Positions 34,330 to 44,637 are shown, numbered from the stretch's first letter. The stretch: 64,000 nucleotides of DNA from Pedobacter schmidteae (GCF_900564155.1 NZ_LS999839.1:4771097-4835096), one strand, 5' to 3'. The notes: generated from the letters alone by a model not told the origin. Numbers and translations: made by a program.

Positions 34330-34473
34330 CAGGAAAGTCATACCTGGGGATTATCCTATAGTATCATATCCAAGATATTATTTATAAAAATCTGAAGGGA
34401 TATAAGATACCTTGTAGTTCATGCTTAATACCTTTCATTAAAATGTTAACTATAAGCTTTCCGAAATTACTAC

Positions 34474-35130
34474 TTAGCCAAGAAGATTAAACGCAACGCG
34501 CATACCACTGGCAACAGATTCCATTAACTTATCAAAAAGAATTTTTGGCTGATCGGGAGTTAAAATACCACCCGCTACCCATGAAAGCAGCAGGCCACCA
34601 AATAACAGGTACCAGTCTTTAACAGATATCTTGTTACCGTTTGCCTCCAGCCGTTTGATGTCATCTTTTATGGTATTTAATTGTTGCTCGTTAAGTGTCG
34701 AATTACTTAACAAATGTTGCTTAATTTCGGCAAGACAAAAGGTAATATTTTCCATTTCCGATGGTGTAAAATTTGTGTCACCATCTGTGTATTCTCCGTC
34801 AATTTCCTGGTAAAACTGAAATTCATCATCATCCTTCCAGGGATCACCTGACTCTTTTTCTTTTAAAACACAGTCTAGCCAGTGTCCCATTTGATGCAGG
34901 TTTGCTTCCCAGCCGCCAACATTGGCAACCTCAACAATTTTACTTTTAAGCCCCGGAGACATCTTATAGCCATCGGATGAGGTTGTAAAATAGAAAGCAG
35001 AACCTTTCCAGGCCAAGGTAAAAAAGCTATTTGTGTCGGGTGTAAATTCAAACTCCTTTGGCTTAAATCCTTTCTCCTTTATCACATTGGTAATCTCCTT
35101 TTGACGAGATTTGAGCATTATAATTTCCAT
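34474..35130 (-). CDS. Hypothetical protein with C-terminal membrane-active segment
   Basis: 218 residues from the ATG at 35130 (the frame is open to 35178). The N-terminal part is soluble (FEFTPDTNSFFTLAWKGSAFYFTTSSDGYKMSPG). A helical linker follows, then a C-terminal hydrophobic stretch (WYLLFGGLLLSWVAGGILTP) that could anchor it. This resembles uncharacterised Bacteroidota proteins in defence-like neighbourhoods, but I can name no family. Single gene with its own terminator. Confidence 0.65.
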   Translation of the reverse strand: MEIIMLKSRQKEITNVIKEKGFKPKEFEFTPDTNSFFTLAWKGSAFYFTTSSDGYKMSPGLKSKIVEVANVGGWEANLHQMGHWLDCVLKEKESGDPWKDDDEFQFYQEIDGEYTDGDTNFTPSEMENITFCLAEIKQHLLSNSTLNEQQLNTIKDDIKRLEANGNKISVKDWYLLFGGLLLSWVAGGILTPDQPKILFDKLMESVASGMRVAFNLLG

Positions 35131-35330
35131 TTTTATAGCTAATGAAATTTGATCCAGATATATCAAATATATTAACAAGTTTAAGAATCTACCACCTCTA
35201 TTTGGGTAAATTATCCCGACATGAAAAAATTGCTAAGTTTGCTCTTCTACAATCCTTTATTTGAGTCAACCAAACAATAGAAAAAAGATGAGTATATTGC
35301 CGTAGGATTAAAAACAAAGGCCAGGGTATT

Positions 35331-35687
35331 ATGAATATTGAAGAACTGCGTGACTACTGCTTAAGCAAACCGGGAACAACCGAAGGCCTTCCTTTTGGAA
35401 ACGAAACCCTGGTTTTTAGAGTTGGTGATAAGATTTTCCTGCTCATCGGCCTGGAACGGGCCAACCGGTTTAATGCCAAATGCGATCCGGAACGTGCCAT
35501 ACAATTGCGGGAGCAATATCCTGAAATTATCCCCGGCTTCCATATGAATAAAAAACACTGGAATACCATTTACATGGACGGTGGATTAAAACCCGGACTT
35601 ATTAAAGAGCTGATTGATCACTCTTACGAATTGGTGTTGGAAAGTCTCACAAAATACCAGCGCGAATTCATAAGAACTCCTTTATAA
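35331..35687 (+). CDS. MmcQ/YjbR family protein
   Basis: 118 residues, full length for the MmcQ/YjbR fold. Typical segments are LPFGNETLVFRVGDKIFLL, NAKCDPERAIQLREQYP, and MNKKHWNTIYMDGG, ending in IDHSYELVLESL. DNA binding has been suggested for the family, with CyaY-like fold; the role is unclear. A second truncated copy of its 3' coding region is recognisable at 47237-47269. Confidence 0.93.
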   Translation: MNIEELRDYCLSKPGTTEGLPFGNETLVFRVGDKIFLLIGLERANRFNAKCDPERAIQLREQYPEIIPGFHMNKKHWNTIYMDGGLKPGLIKELIDHSYELVLESLTKYQREFIRTPL

Positions 35688-35722
35688 ACCCAGGTTAAAA
35701 AATAAAGTCGTTATAAGTTGTA

Positions 35723-36031
35723 TTACACCTGCAAAGCCTCTATTTCTTCTTTTGAAAGTCCGGTATATTTAATAATCTGATCTATAGGCATGTTGTCAGC
35801 TGACATTTTTTTTGCCGTTTCAATTGCTTTGGTATGTGCGCCTTTTTCTAGACCTTGTTCTAAACCTTGCTGCAAACCCTGCTGCACGCCCAATTGCTCG
35901 CTCTTTTCACGAATATACTGATCGTGACTATAATTGTCCCGTTTTCTTTTAAGCTCCCGCTGGTATGCATTCATATCTTCCGGTTTTAGATTACTAACCT
36001 CTGCTACTGGTATCTGATGAAAGCCAGGCAC
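35723..36031 (-). pseudogene. C-terminal fragment of an Rpn-family (PDDEXK_2) nuclease
   Basis: About 102 codons from a GTG. It matches only the tail of Rpn/PD-(D/E)XK transposase-like proteins: VAEVSNLKPEDMNAYQREL, a QG/EQG-rich repeat (VQQGLQQGLEQGLEKG) and the end GLSKEEIEAL. The catalytic N-terminal two thirds are missing, and the frame meets a stop just upstream. It abuts a second, differently oriented Rpn-like fragment. Confidence 0.75.
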
Positions 36032-36631
36032 AATGTATCCATTACAGCTCTGGCTATTTTAACCGGAAGCAACAAAAGCTTCAGGCCGGGACCCTATGTG
36101 GAAGAATATTTAGGCACCAGACTTACCTATGAATATAATGTATACAAAATAATGGACCAGCGGGAAGATGAGTTAAAGGCCAATCCAAATCCTTTTGCCC
36201 TTGTTATCCTGGTTGCCTTATCAGCAATCAAACAAAAAAGAGTAAATGACCGGGAGCTGAAAGCCATCAAGCATGAGCTGAACCACGAGCTGCTGAAAAA
36301 GAAGCTGGACAGCAGTAAACATAAAAGTATTGTCAATTTTATTAAGTATTATGTAAATTTTGAAAACCCTAAAATGATGATTACATTTGATAAAGAACTG
36401 GAGAAACTATCCGGAAGAACAACAACTATGGGAACGGAAGAGTACTTATTACAAAAAAGAACTGCTGAAGGGGAAGCAAAGGGAGAAGCCAGGGGCAAAG
36501 CCTTGGGTATAGCCGAAGGCCGTCATGAGGAAGCTCTTGAAATTGCTGCTGAACTCAAAAAAGAGGGTTTGTCCATCGACTTTATCGTGAGAACAACAAA
36601 ACTTTCTATCAAAGAGGTTCAGGCATTGTAG
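36017..36631 (+). pseudogene. C-terminal part of a second Rpn/transposase-like protein
   Basis: 204 codons matching the middle and C-terminal part of Rpn-like putative transposases: ALAILTGSNKSFRPGPYVEEYLGT, FALVILVALSAIKQKR, and the tail LSIKEVQAL. The nuclease part with the PD-(D/E)XK residues, about 100 residues, is missing at the N-terminus. It points away from the minus-strand fragment; the two meet at about 36026. Looks like a deletion or inversion junction. Confidence 0.7.
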
Positions 36632-36643
36632 CGCCAGTTTTCG

Positions 36644-37279
36644 TTACAAATCAGTCTCCTCCTTACCCCTTTTCAGATATTCCGCATACGTGCGCAACGC
36701 CATGCCGATATGTGTAGCAACACAGCCATGCGATGCTACCCGCATAAACAAAACATTTTCGGCTTTAAACTGCTTTATCCGTAACCATGCCGGCTGAGTT
36801 AAAAGCCAGTTGCGGTGACGGTAATACCCCTCATTCTCTATTCCGATGTGTTGTAGCTGCAGGGCCAACTCCGGATAACGTGCCATTAAACCGGTCAGAT
36901 CAGTATAACCGATAGACAATACCCTGCCGGGCTCCAGCACTTCGATATAATCGGTAAGCGGTTGCTGATGCAGCAGGCTTGGGCCCGATACTATAAACTC
37001 CTGTTTTTTCCAGATGCGGCTACCCCATTTACATTTTTTAACCGGGCAATAATGGTAAGCATGTACCATGGCGTCGATGGCAAACCAGAGCTGGCCCTCT
37101 TCATGCGGGCCCGGTGTTTCCAATACCTGGTACTTTACTGTGGACTGCAGTTTACAAACCCAACATAAGGCAGCAAGCAGTTCGTTGCGGTTTTGGGTTA
37201 CCAGATTAAAAGCCGGTATCAGGTACCGCGCTATCAGTTCATTTTTATTTTCTATCATGATTGCGTTAATTGAGTGCAT
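36644..37279 (-). CDS. Crp/Fnr-like regulator, divergent
   Basis: 211 residues with the layout of Bacteroidota Crp/Fnr paralogues: a cNMP-binding-like barrel (LWFAIDAMVHAYHYCP, SGPSLLHQQPLTDYIEVLEPGRVLSIGY) and a C-terminal HTH-like end (VATHIGMALRTYAEYLKRG). The C-terminal helix-turn-helix is poorly conserved. Possibly a derepressed or degenerate member. It has no convincing partner gene. Confidence 0.6.
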   Translation of the reverse strand: MHSINAIMIENKNELIARYLIPAFNLVTQNRNELLAALCWVCKLQSTVKYQVLETPGPHEEGQLWFAIDAMVHAYHYCPVKKCKWGSRIWKKQEFIVSGPSLLHQQPLTDYIEVLEPGRVLSIGYTDLTGLMARYPELALQLQHIGIENEGYYRHRNWLLTQPAWLRIKQFKAENVLFMRVASHGCVATHIGMALRTYAEYLKRGKEETDL

Positions 37280-37665
37280 TAAATGATCGTGTTAATTAAG
37301 CATGGCCACAGGATGTTCATCCCCCCTATCCCTGTGTAACCCGGGCTTTTACACCCGTTTATTTTCTGTTTGTATATATTGTATTTTATATGTTTTATCA
37401 TTTTTTTGCCATGTTGAACCCTTAAAAAACGGAAGTGCCCCGCAGCAGCCTCCGTTTTTACTTACCTAAATTCAACAACGAGCGCTAAATCTTTCAAAAG
37501 CATACAACAAGATATAAGTAGGAAAATGAGTTGTTTTGCGCTACTTTAAAATGTTTTGCCATCTATCAGCATTGCTACTACTCCTGTTCGGATTTTTCCG
37601 AACCAGAGACGAACAAATCCCGAAGCAGATAGCAGTGAATGATGTCCTATCTAATCACCCCGATT
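37280..37665. other. 386-base gap with no convincing gene
   Basis: Mostly AT-rich with some C-rich runs. A plus-strand open frame (37536-37799) starts with a hydrophobic run but is antisense to the next gene and has no recognisable content, so I do not call it. I see no clear terminator or RNA. Confidence 0.5.
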
Positions 37666-37995
37666 TCAGCCCTTCATTTTTTCATCAGCCAGCAATTCCA
37701 TATGAAACTTATACAGCTTTTCCAGTGCTACTTTCAAAAACTCCAGCTGCAGCCTTTTCCCCTGATCGGATTGTGACATTTCCCGCTCTATTCGGGTAAT
37801 GAGCTGGTAAAGGGTCAGTTTGCGTTGCTTCAGGTATGCCGGGGCTTCCTGGGGATGTAATGCGGTAAAACGTTCCGCCTCTTCCCGCAGCTGCCGGCAG
37901 CAGTCCAGCACATACAAATCGTCGGGCTCTACCCCGTAAGTACCATTGCGGATACTTTCCAGGATCTCTTCAATTACATCAAATTCTGTAGTCAT
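37666..37995 (-). CDS. Small acidic helical protein
   Basis: About 109 residues from the ATG at 37995 (the frame is open to 38022, overlapping the next gene by 17 bases). It is soluble and helical (DVIEEILESIRNGTYGVEPDDLYVLDCCRQLREEAERF). Unknown family. It lies directly downstream of the 74-residue winged-helix protein and is probably cotranscribed. Confidence 0.6.
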   Translation of the reverse strand: MTTEFDVIEEILESIRNGTYGVEPDDLYVLDCCRQLREEAERFTALHPQEAPAYLKQRKLTLYQLITRIEREMSQSDQGKRLQLEFLKVALEKLYKFHMELLADEKMKG

Positions 37996-38005
37996 ATCAT
38001 TGGGT

Positions 38006-38230
38006 TTAGTTAACATGATCATTAAAAGGCTTTGTTTTCACAAAGCTGAGTTTCCCCTTCGCTTCAATCCATTTCAGGGTAATGTATCCCTGGTCATGCA
38101 GGTGCTGTAAAATTTCCATCGCCTCTTTTTCTTTCAGACCCATTGCCGACATAAATTCCTGAGTAATGAAGGAATCCTTGTTTTTGATAAAGGTCCAGAC
38201 CCGGGTAGTTATTTTAATATTTTCTTTCAT
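38006..38230 (-). CDS. Small winged-helix-like protein
   Basis: 74 residues. It reads like a winged-helix: an N-terminal helical pair (SFITQEFMSAMGLKEKEAMEILQHLHDQ), then a wing (GYITLKWIEAKGKLSFVKT). Such small proteins may be regulators. It starts about 100 bases after the TlpA gene of locus 3 on the same strand. Unknown family. Confidence 0.6.
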   Translation of the reverse strand: MKENIKITTRVWTFIKNKDSFITQEFMSAMGLKEKEAMEILQHLHDQGYITLKWIEAKGKLSFVKTKPFNDHVN

Positions 38231-38261
38231 ATTCGATTGCGATTAATTTATTTTGTTGAAG

Positions 38262-38290
38262 CGGGAGGCTGTAACCACACATACCTCCCG
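38262..38290. other. Stem-loop after the locus 3 TlpA gene
   Basis: A 7-bp GC-rich stem (38262-38268 with 38284-38290) and a 15-base loop in the 99-base gap. Possible weak terminator for locus 3 on the minus strand; no clear T run. Confidence 0.35.
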
Positions 38291-38329
38291 ATCAACGGTT
38301 TTGGATGAGAGAGCATTAACTTAAAGAAG

Positions 38330-39697
38330 CTATTTACCAGACAATCCAGCTGATTTCGGACTTCCGGTTTTTGGATTTTTTGTTAAAATAATCATTTCGA
38401 TAAGCTTTTCTTTTTCTACCAATTGCAGGTCGTATTTCCTTAGTTCATTATTGACTTCGCTAACGTTAGTTAAATTAGCATTGATATCCATATCAACATA
38501 AAATCTATAATTGGTCTCATCTTCTATGGGCAAAATGCCTTTCTTAGTATAAAATCCCTGTAACTTCGAAACAAATGCATCAAGTGGCATCTTTCGTATC
38601 TTGATGTAAGATTCACTATGCTCATCCAGACTCTTAGTCGATTTTGATCGGAGCTTATCTTGTGCTGAAGTTCTTACAAGGCTTAAGATTTTTTGTCTTC
38701 GTTTTTCGATTCGTCCATGTATACCTTCTTTAGCATTAAAAAATCTGTTTAATTCCTGCTGCATTACCTCAAATTTATCGTCCCTGGTAAATGCCGTATC
38801 TGGCACCAACACTTCATAAGTATACATGTTTTGTGTATCAATCTTTTCCCATTCAGATTGAAGAGATTCCGGATAGATTCCTACTCTAACGGAATCTATC
38901 CTACTATTGAAGCCGTCTAGAATCACCCTATTATTATTCATAAATTGCATCCTAAATTTTCCAAATGCAATTTTATATAAAAGTGCAACAGAATGATTAG
39001 TACATCGTATCCAACCTGAATGTTGCGTTGATTCAGTAGCAACACCTGGCAAAAACTTAGTCACTACGGAATGGTACATCATTTCGTTATTCTTAATAAT
39101 AGGGTTATAAGAAAAGAATGGAATATTATAGTTTAGATTCAAATAATCCTTTTCGTCATCCTTAACTTTCAATGAAAGTTGTTCACGATTGACCAGCTTT
39201 GTTATATTTTCAACAGTCAGTTGTTTTTCGTCAGTTATCGCCCGTATTATGCCTTGCGAATCAATCCATACAAAATGTGGTATAACCGTATGTTTAAAAG
39301 TTCTCTTACTTGCAGTGTCTTCAACAGCGGTAAGAATTGGTCTTAGTTTATTATTTTGTTGAAATTTTTCCAAAGTTTTTTGTGCGTAATCTTTTTTGTC
39401 CATTGTGGTAGAGATAACAAAAAGCTTATCTGCAAACACCTTTTTTAAGGAATCAAGTCTAATAAATGAATGAACACATGGGCCGCACCAAGGAGCCCAA
39501 AAATCTATAATTACTGCTGTGCCTCTATAGTCAGACAGTCTTATTTGCTTTTGATCTGTATTAATAAGCTTATTAAAAGTCAAATCAGGTGCAATATCTC
39601 CAATTTGGTAGTTTTTTTGTTCTTTTGGCGCTTGCGCCATTAAATTGAAACTGCATACCAATGCCAGTAACAATAACATGATTGTTTTGTGTGTCAT
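38330..39697 (-). CDS. TlpA family thiol-disulfide protein with long C-terminal domain, locus 3
   Basis: 455 residues with a signal peptide (LLLALVCSFNLMAQA). The thioredoxin-like domain is at about residues 30-175, with the CxxC motif WAPWCGPC. After it comes a C-terminal domain of about 270 residues of the type often fused to TlpA in Bacteroidota. It should act in the periplasm as a disulfide reductase or oxidase, or as a stress thiol protein. It follows susD of locus 3 by 38 bases. Confidence 0.9.
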   Translation of the reverse strand: MTHKTIMLLLLALVCSFNLMAQAPKEQKNYQIGDIAPDLTFNKLINTDQKQIRLSDYRGTAVIIDFWAPWCGPCVHSFIRLDSLKKVFADKLFVISTTMDKKDYAQKTLEKFQQNNKLRPILTAVEDTASKRTFKHTVIPHFVWIDSQGIIRAITDEKQLTVENITKLVNREQLSLKVKDDEKDYLNLNYNIPFFSYNPIIKNNEMMYHSVVTKFLPGVATESTQHSGWIRCTNHSVALLYKIAFGKFRMQFMNNNRVILDGFNSRIDSVRVGIYPESLQSEWEKIDTQNMYTYEVLVPDTAFTRDDKFEVMQQELNRFFNAKEGIHGRIEKRRQKILSLVRTSAQDKLRSKSTKSLDEHSESYIKIRKMPLDAFVSKLQGFYTKKGILPIEDETNYRFYVDMDINANLTNVSEVNNELRKYDLQLVEKEKLIEMIILTKNPKTGSPKSAGLSGK

Positions 39698-39735
39698 TTT
39701 TTTATATTTAATTGTGTGATTTACTCTAAAAGCTT

Positions 39736-41128
39736 TTATCGTTCATTCTGTTCTATATGGCTATAGAGAATTTCTTCATTAGGTATTGGATAAACATATC
39801 TCTTATCATTTGGTGGAAGAGTATAATTAATACCTTTTATCTTTCTGGTCTGCGTTATGATGTTTTTTCCTTCTCTATTAAGCCTTCTAATATCTAGCCA
39901 TCTTGTCCCTTTGAAACAAAGTTCCTTCCGTCTTTCGGTTAAGATAATTAATAGTGCTTGATCTTTGTCATTAGCCTTTAATGGCTCATATGCTATTGTC
40001 TTATCCCATCTTGATTTCTTGAGAGTATTTATTAATTCCATAGCTTGAGATATGTTTCCTTTTCTGGCGTAGCATTCTGCAGCGGTCAAATAAAGTTCGC
40101 TATTGCAGAAACCATTGAAAAAAAAAAACCCCCATATCTCCAAAACCACCTACATAAACCAACCTCCCATTTAGTTCGAAAAAAAAGATTGATTTCCGCA
40201 AATCACCCATTTCGTAAGAATTATATAAATCTGAACTAACGCTACCTAGTCCAAAAGGCTCGGGCAAAAGAGTCTCATACTGAGCACGGGCAAAAAGTAT
40301 TACTTCCTGATCATACTTGTCAAAAGTAAATCTGTAATTAGAAGGATCAAAAACAGAAAGCGCATTAAAATCATTTAATAAGCTGTGGCTTTTTAAGCAA
40401 TCTGTAGAGTATTTTAAAGCGTTTTCAAAGTCACCCATATACAAATAAACTCTAGAAAGCAAAGCCAATGCGGCGGATTTCGTCGGCCTTGTCTTGTATT
40501 GGGCTTGGCTAGGTAGTAATTCAATAGCCTCTTGCAAGTCCTGTAATACCCTATTGAATGTTTCTTTTAAGGAAGCTCGTTTAGCTGGAATATTTATATT
40601 GGATACTAAACGTAAGACAACTCCTAAATCATGAGATGCCGTTTCTGCATTGTAGGGCTTTGAAAAAGTAGATGCCAAGCCAAAAAAGGACATTCCTCTA
40701 AAAAACAGAGCGCTTCCCTTTATTTGGTTGGTAAGTTCCGAAGAGCGATTTTGTTGGCTTACTTTTTCTAAAACGAGGTTCATATTGAAAATCCTATTGT
40801 AGGCCACTTGCCAGTCAACGTCCCCTTGTCCAGCATAAAAATCTTTTGCATTTGACCAAGTATATATGTTTTGATCTCGGTTTGGTAGTACCGAAAAGTA
40901 ATCATCATCGACATAATAATCGTCAGATGCCAGCTCTCCCAATGTAGGGTATTCAATATTTGATACGTCATTATCGAGCAGAGCTAGTAAGTCGGAAGGT
41001 GTCTCAGGAACTACCAAATCCTGTTTTGGCTTCGCCTCCAGCCATTCTTTTTTACAAGAACTAATAAAGATTGAAAGGGCAATTATCAATCCTAGGATAA
41101 TTATTAAATTATTAAATTTCGATTTCAT
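39736..41128 (-). pseudogene. RagB/SusD family lipoprotein with a frameshift, locus 3
   Basis: The coding sequence is split. The first part (40100-41128) has the lipobox ISSCKKEW (Cys25) and the SusD core (ALFFRGMSFFGLASTFSKP). The second part (39736-40149) has the C-terminal SusD signature (ELYLTAAECYARKGN, CFKGTRWLDIRRLN). They meet in a run of 11 T after GGGGG on the minus strand (40118-40133); removing one T joins VGGFGDMG to FFFNGFCNSELYL in one frame. About 463 residues when repaired. Either a phase-variable slippery tract, a programmed shift, a recent mutation, or a sequencing error. Confidence 0.85.
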
Positions 41129-41132
41129 AATA

Positions 41133-44100
41133 TTAAAGGCTGATGTTAACTCCTATGGAAAATGTTTTAGATGTTCGGTAACCTAATTCATTTTCCGGGT
41201 CAATATTTAGGTTGTTTGCACTCCATAGCATGCCCAGATTATTTGCGTAAAAATAGAGAGAGGCAGCTTTGGCAATTTTATTTCGTATAATTCTTTTAAG
41301 ATCATATGAAAGTCTTACATCTTGTAATTGAATATTGTCGCCTCTTTCAACAAGAGCAGCGGACTGTTCGTAAAAGTTATCCCTTAATGGTGACGCAGGA
41401 AAAATCATTGAAGGAATATTTGTTGTCAGTTCATCGCCCGGTTTTTTCCATCTTTTCGAAAAATCATTGTTTTGCTTCCCGTTATTGTACAATGCACTAT
41501 AGGAAATAGAAGTTCGTTTAAAGTAATAACCAAACTTATAAACTACATTGAAAGACAAGTCAAATCCTTTAAAAGAGATTGAATTTCTAAGTGAACCAAA
41601 AATCTGTGGACTTGCTGATCCATTGTACATATATCCTTCTTGTGGATTAGCTGATGCTTTACTAATGATAGCGTCATAGTCCTTGCTTTTCTTGCCATCA
41701 AGATAGCCTATGGGGTCGCCATTGGTTGGATCGAGACCTGCCCAGCGATAACTATATATGGAATTAATTGGATTCCCTTCTATTTGTTGAGCAATCACTT
41801 CATTCTTTGTTATGCGATCGGTATTATAGTTCAACAAAATGTCCGCTACATACCTAAAGTTCTTGTCACCGGCTATTGCTCTAAGCGTTACGTCTATCCC
41901 TTTGCCTTTGATAGAAGAATAATTACCCTGAGTATACGGGAACCCAGTACTAATAGGCAAATATTTAATTCCTATAATATCAAGGCCTTTTTTGTAATAA
42001 TATTCAATACTGCCGGAAATTGTATTATTTAATATTCCAAAATCTATTCCTAAATTTAGCATTCTGATTCTTTCCCATCTATATTCAGGATTCCCTGGAG
42101 TTGTTACATTAGCGTATGGAATATTATTTATGTTGCCATTGTTTAGATAAATGGCGGTGGGGAATGCCGTTGTAGAAGTACTAAAATTTCCGTTAAAGCC
42201 ATATGTGGCTCTAAATTGCATCCGATTTAACCAACTTACATTGAAGAGTTTTTCTTTATCAATATCCCATTTTACCCCTGTCGACCAAAGCGGGACCCCC
42301 TTTTGATTTGCCTTTACTCCAAATAAATTGGACTCATCCTTTCTTAAACTAACGGAAAGATAATATCTATCTAGAAAAGCATAAGTGGTATTAAAAAAAT
42401 AAGATCTTTTCCTGCTTAAAGTTATGGGCAAAATTTTTCCGTCACTAATAGAACCTATACCATTAGGATATAATGCATACGGTATATCATGATTAACAGA
42501 CTTTTGAGAACCGACTTGAGAATCGTATCCATAAGCGATAGTACTAAAACCGTCTGTTTTTATTTCATTTGCTTCAAACCCAACAATAGAGGAGATTGAG
42601 TTATTTTCCCAAGAATTGAAATAATTCAATTGAACTCTTCCACTTTGAGCTGTTTGATTACTGATGCTCTTACTGTATATTGCTCCCAAAGGAATATTTC
42701 TTTTAGAAACGGCACCGGAAATTATTGACGAATATTTATTTATTAGATCTCTAACATCAAATGCATCCTGGCTTTGAAAAATTTTTAATTCACTTGAAGA
42801 TTTTTCTCCTTGATAATTTACGTTTAAGCTAAAGCGATTTAGGAAAGAATACGAAATTCCAGTCGCAAATCTGTTCAAAATAGTACTATTCTTAATATCT
42901 TTCAATTGTAATTCATCGAGCGGGGTGTAAGTCCAATCCAACAAACCCGATACAGGAGGATTTTGCGAAAAAGAATTTCTAAAATTTCTTAAAACCTTCA
43001 AAGGAGTTCCATTTTCATCTGCGAGTTGAACGTATGGGTAAACTGTTTGATATCGGCCGCCTGTTGCTTCGATTTTTGTAACGCCATTGGGAGTTGCCTC
43101 AGTATTTGAATAAGTATTACTGACTGATATCTCAAGATCTTTAATAGGAGAAAAGTTAAATTGTCCGGTAAAAGAGAGTCTTGCATTATTATTTCTTGTC
43201 AAATTTTCAGCGGTTCTGTCATACCCACCAGAAACATAATAATTTGCCTTATCGGTCCCACCTCTTAAATTTAATGCATATTGCTGCCATACACTTTTGC
43301 GATAGAAGTATTTAGAGTATTGGTCGCGAATATCGTTATGTCGTAACTCATTTATTAACCTAGCGGAATCAGCTGGTGTGATTAAATTTCGGGAGCGTTT
43401 GTCTAAAATCTCAACAACTGGAGACAAAGGAGGAAAGCTAAAGGTATTTGCAAGATCCCCTTTATAGAAATCCTTACTAAAAAGGAAGATTTCCATATCT
43501 ATATAATCAGATGAATTAATAAATTCTCTACTTGTTTTCAGCCTAGGCTTTTCGCCAAATGTGACGCTGCTGTTAAAGTCAATCTGTAAATTTTGATTAT
43601 ACCTCCCTTTTTTTGTTTTAAGTACAATTACGCCGTTACCTGAAGACGCTCCCCATATGCTTGCAGCAGCTGCGTCTTTCAAAATTGTTACAGATTCAAA
43701 ATCATTTGGGTTTAGTGTATTTACGTTTCCATAAAATGGAAAATTGTCTACAACAATTAATGGCTGACTACTCAAATTCATAGTACTTCTTCCTCTAACG
43801 CTTATCCCTAAGGCGTTGCCCGTAGATTTATCGAACATCATTCCAGATGCAACCCCTTTCAAACGACTAATGATATCAGATGTAACATTTCTATTTAGCA
43901 ATTCGTTGTCTACTTGAACAAACGATCCCGTTGCCCTTTCTTTTGGGATATCCTGATATCCGGTACTTACTACCTCTACGTTCTCCAGCTGCACCTGTTT
44001 GGTACGCACATTTACATTCAGTTCTTTCTTTCCGTTTATTTTTACTTCATAAGTTTCAATGGCAATCCCGCTAAACACCAGCGTAGCTTTCTCATCTACA

Positions 44101-44624
44101 TTATTTAAAACGAATTCCCCTTTGGCATTCGTTGTTGTGCCTCTGTTTGTTCCTTTAACTGCAACAGTTATTCCTTCCAGCGCCTCGCCCCTTTCATTGC
44201 GTACCACGCCACGAATGTCAATAGCAGCCCAGCGCTCAGCCAGGCCTTCCAGAAAGGAAGACTCCTTCTCCCTGATCATTACCGTTTTACTATCTATCGT
44301 AAAAGCCAATGGCTGTTCTTTAAAAATCTGCACTAAGGCCGCTTCAATAGGCAGTTCATTAACATTTATGGTTACCGGTTTCGAATTTTTAATTTGTTTA
44401 TCGGTGTATATGAAATCAAAGCCGGTTTGCCTGCGCAGTTCATTCAGCACAGTTTCCAGTTCGGCCTTCGACTGGTTTAAAGTAATTTTTTGTGCAAGGC
44501 CAGCCGCGCTAACCTGCATCAGGCATGCTATTAATATGACGGTGGTTAATCGCATAATCAGCAAAATTTTATGGTATAGCCGTTTAGGCATACCAGGTTG
44601 TTGGTTAATATTGTAAATTAGCAT
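41133..44624 (-). CDS. SusC/RagA TonB-linked outer-membrane protein with STN domain, locus 3
   Basis: 1163 residues. A signal peptide (VILIACLMQVSAAGLAQK) is preceded by a 24-residue extension if the 44624 ATG is used. Then follow an STN domain (about residues 48-120, AELETVLNELRRQTGFDFIYT), a carboxypeptidase-regulatory-like domain (about 135-215), a plug from VEVVSTGYQDIPKERATGSF, and a barrel ending SIGVNISL. The plug belongs to the STGYQxIxKxRATGSF group often found with TlpA-type partners. It directly precedes the frameshifted SusD (4-base gap). Confidence 0.95.
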   Translation of the reverse strand: MLIYNINQQPGMPKRLYHKILLIMRLTTVILIACLMQVSAAGLAQKITLNQSKAELETVLNELRRQTGFDFIYTDKQIKNSKPVTINVNELPIEAALVQIFKEQPLAFTIDSKTVMIREKESSFLEGLAERWAAIDIRGVVRNERGEALEGITVAVKGTNRGTTTNAKGEFVLNNVDEKATLVFSGIAIETYEVKINGKKELNVNVRTKQVQLENVEVVSTGYQDIPKERATGSFVQVDNELLNRNVTSDIISRLKGVASGMMFDKSTGNALGISVRGRSTMNLSSQPLIVVDNFPFYGNVNTLNPNDFESVTILKDAAAASIWGASSGNGVIVLKTKKGRYNQNLQIDFNSSVTFGEKPRLKTSREFINSSDYIDMEIFLFSKDFYKGDLANTFSFPPLSPVVEILDKRSRNLITPADSARLINELRHNDIRDQYSKYFYRKSVWQQYALNLRGGTDKANYYVSGGYDRTAENLTRNNNARLSFTGQFNFSPIKDLEISVSNTYSNTEATPNGVTKIEATGGRYQTVYPYVQLADENGTPLKVLRNFRNSFSQNPPVSGLLDWTYTPLDELQLKDIKNSTILNRFATGISYSFLNRFSLNVNYQGEKSSSELKIFQSQDAFDVRDLINKYSSIISGAVSKRNIPLGAIYSKSISNQTAQSGRVQLNYFNSWENNSISSIVGFEANEIKTDGFSTIAYGYDSQVGSQKSVNHDIPYALYPNGIGSISDGKILPITLSRKRSYFFNTTYAFLDRYYLSVSLRKDESNLFGVKANQKGVPLWSTGVKWDIDKEKLFNVSWLNRMQFRATYGFNGNFSTSTTAFPTAIYLNNGNINNIPYANVTTPGNPEYRWERIRMLNLGIDFGILNNTISGSIEYYYKKGLDIIGIKYLPISTGFPYTQGNYSSIKGKGIDVTLRAIAGDKNFRYVADILLNYNTDRITKNEVIAQQIEGNPINSIYSYRWAGLDPTNGDPIGYLDGKKSKDYDAIISKASANPQEGYMYNGSASPQIFGSLRNSISFKGFDLSFNVVYKFGYYFKRTSISYSALYNNGKQNNDFSKRWKKPGDELTTNIPSMIFPASPLRDNFYEQSAALVERGDNIQLQDVRLSYDLKRIIRNKIAKAASLYFYANNLGMLWSANNLNIDPENELGYRTSKTFSIGVNISL

Positions 44625-44637
44625 TCGGTTTGGTTTT

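Noticed and set aside
37536-37799. Plus-strand open frame with a hydrophobic start
   Set aside because: It overlaps the minus-strand gene 37666-37995 and shows no recognisable domain after the hydrophobic run.
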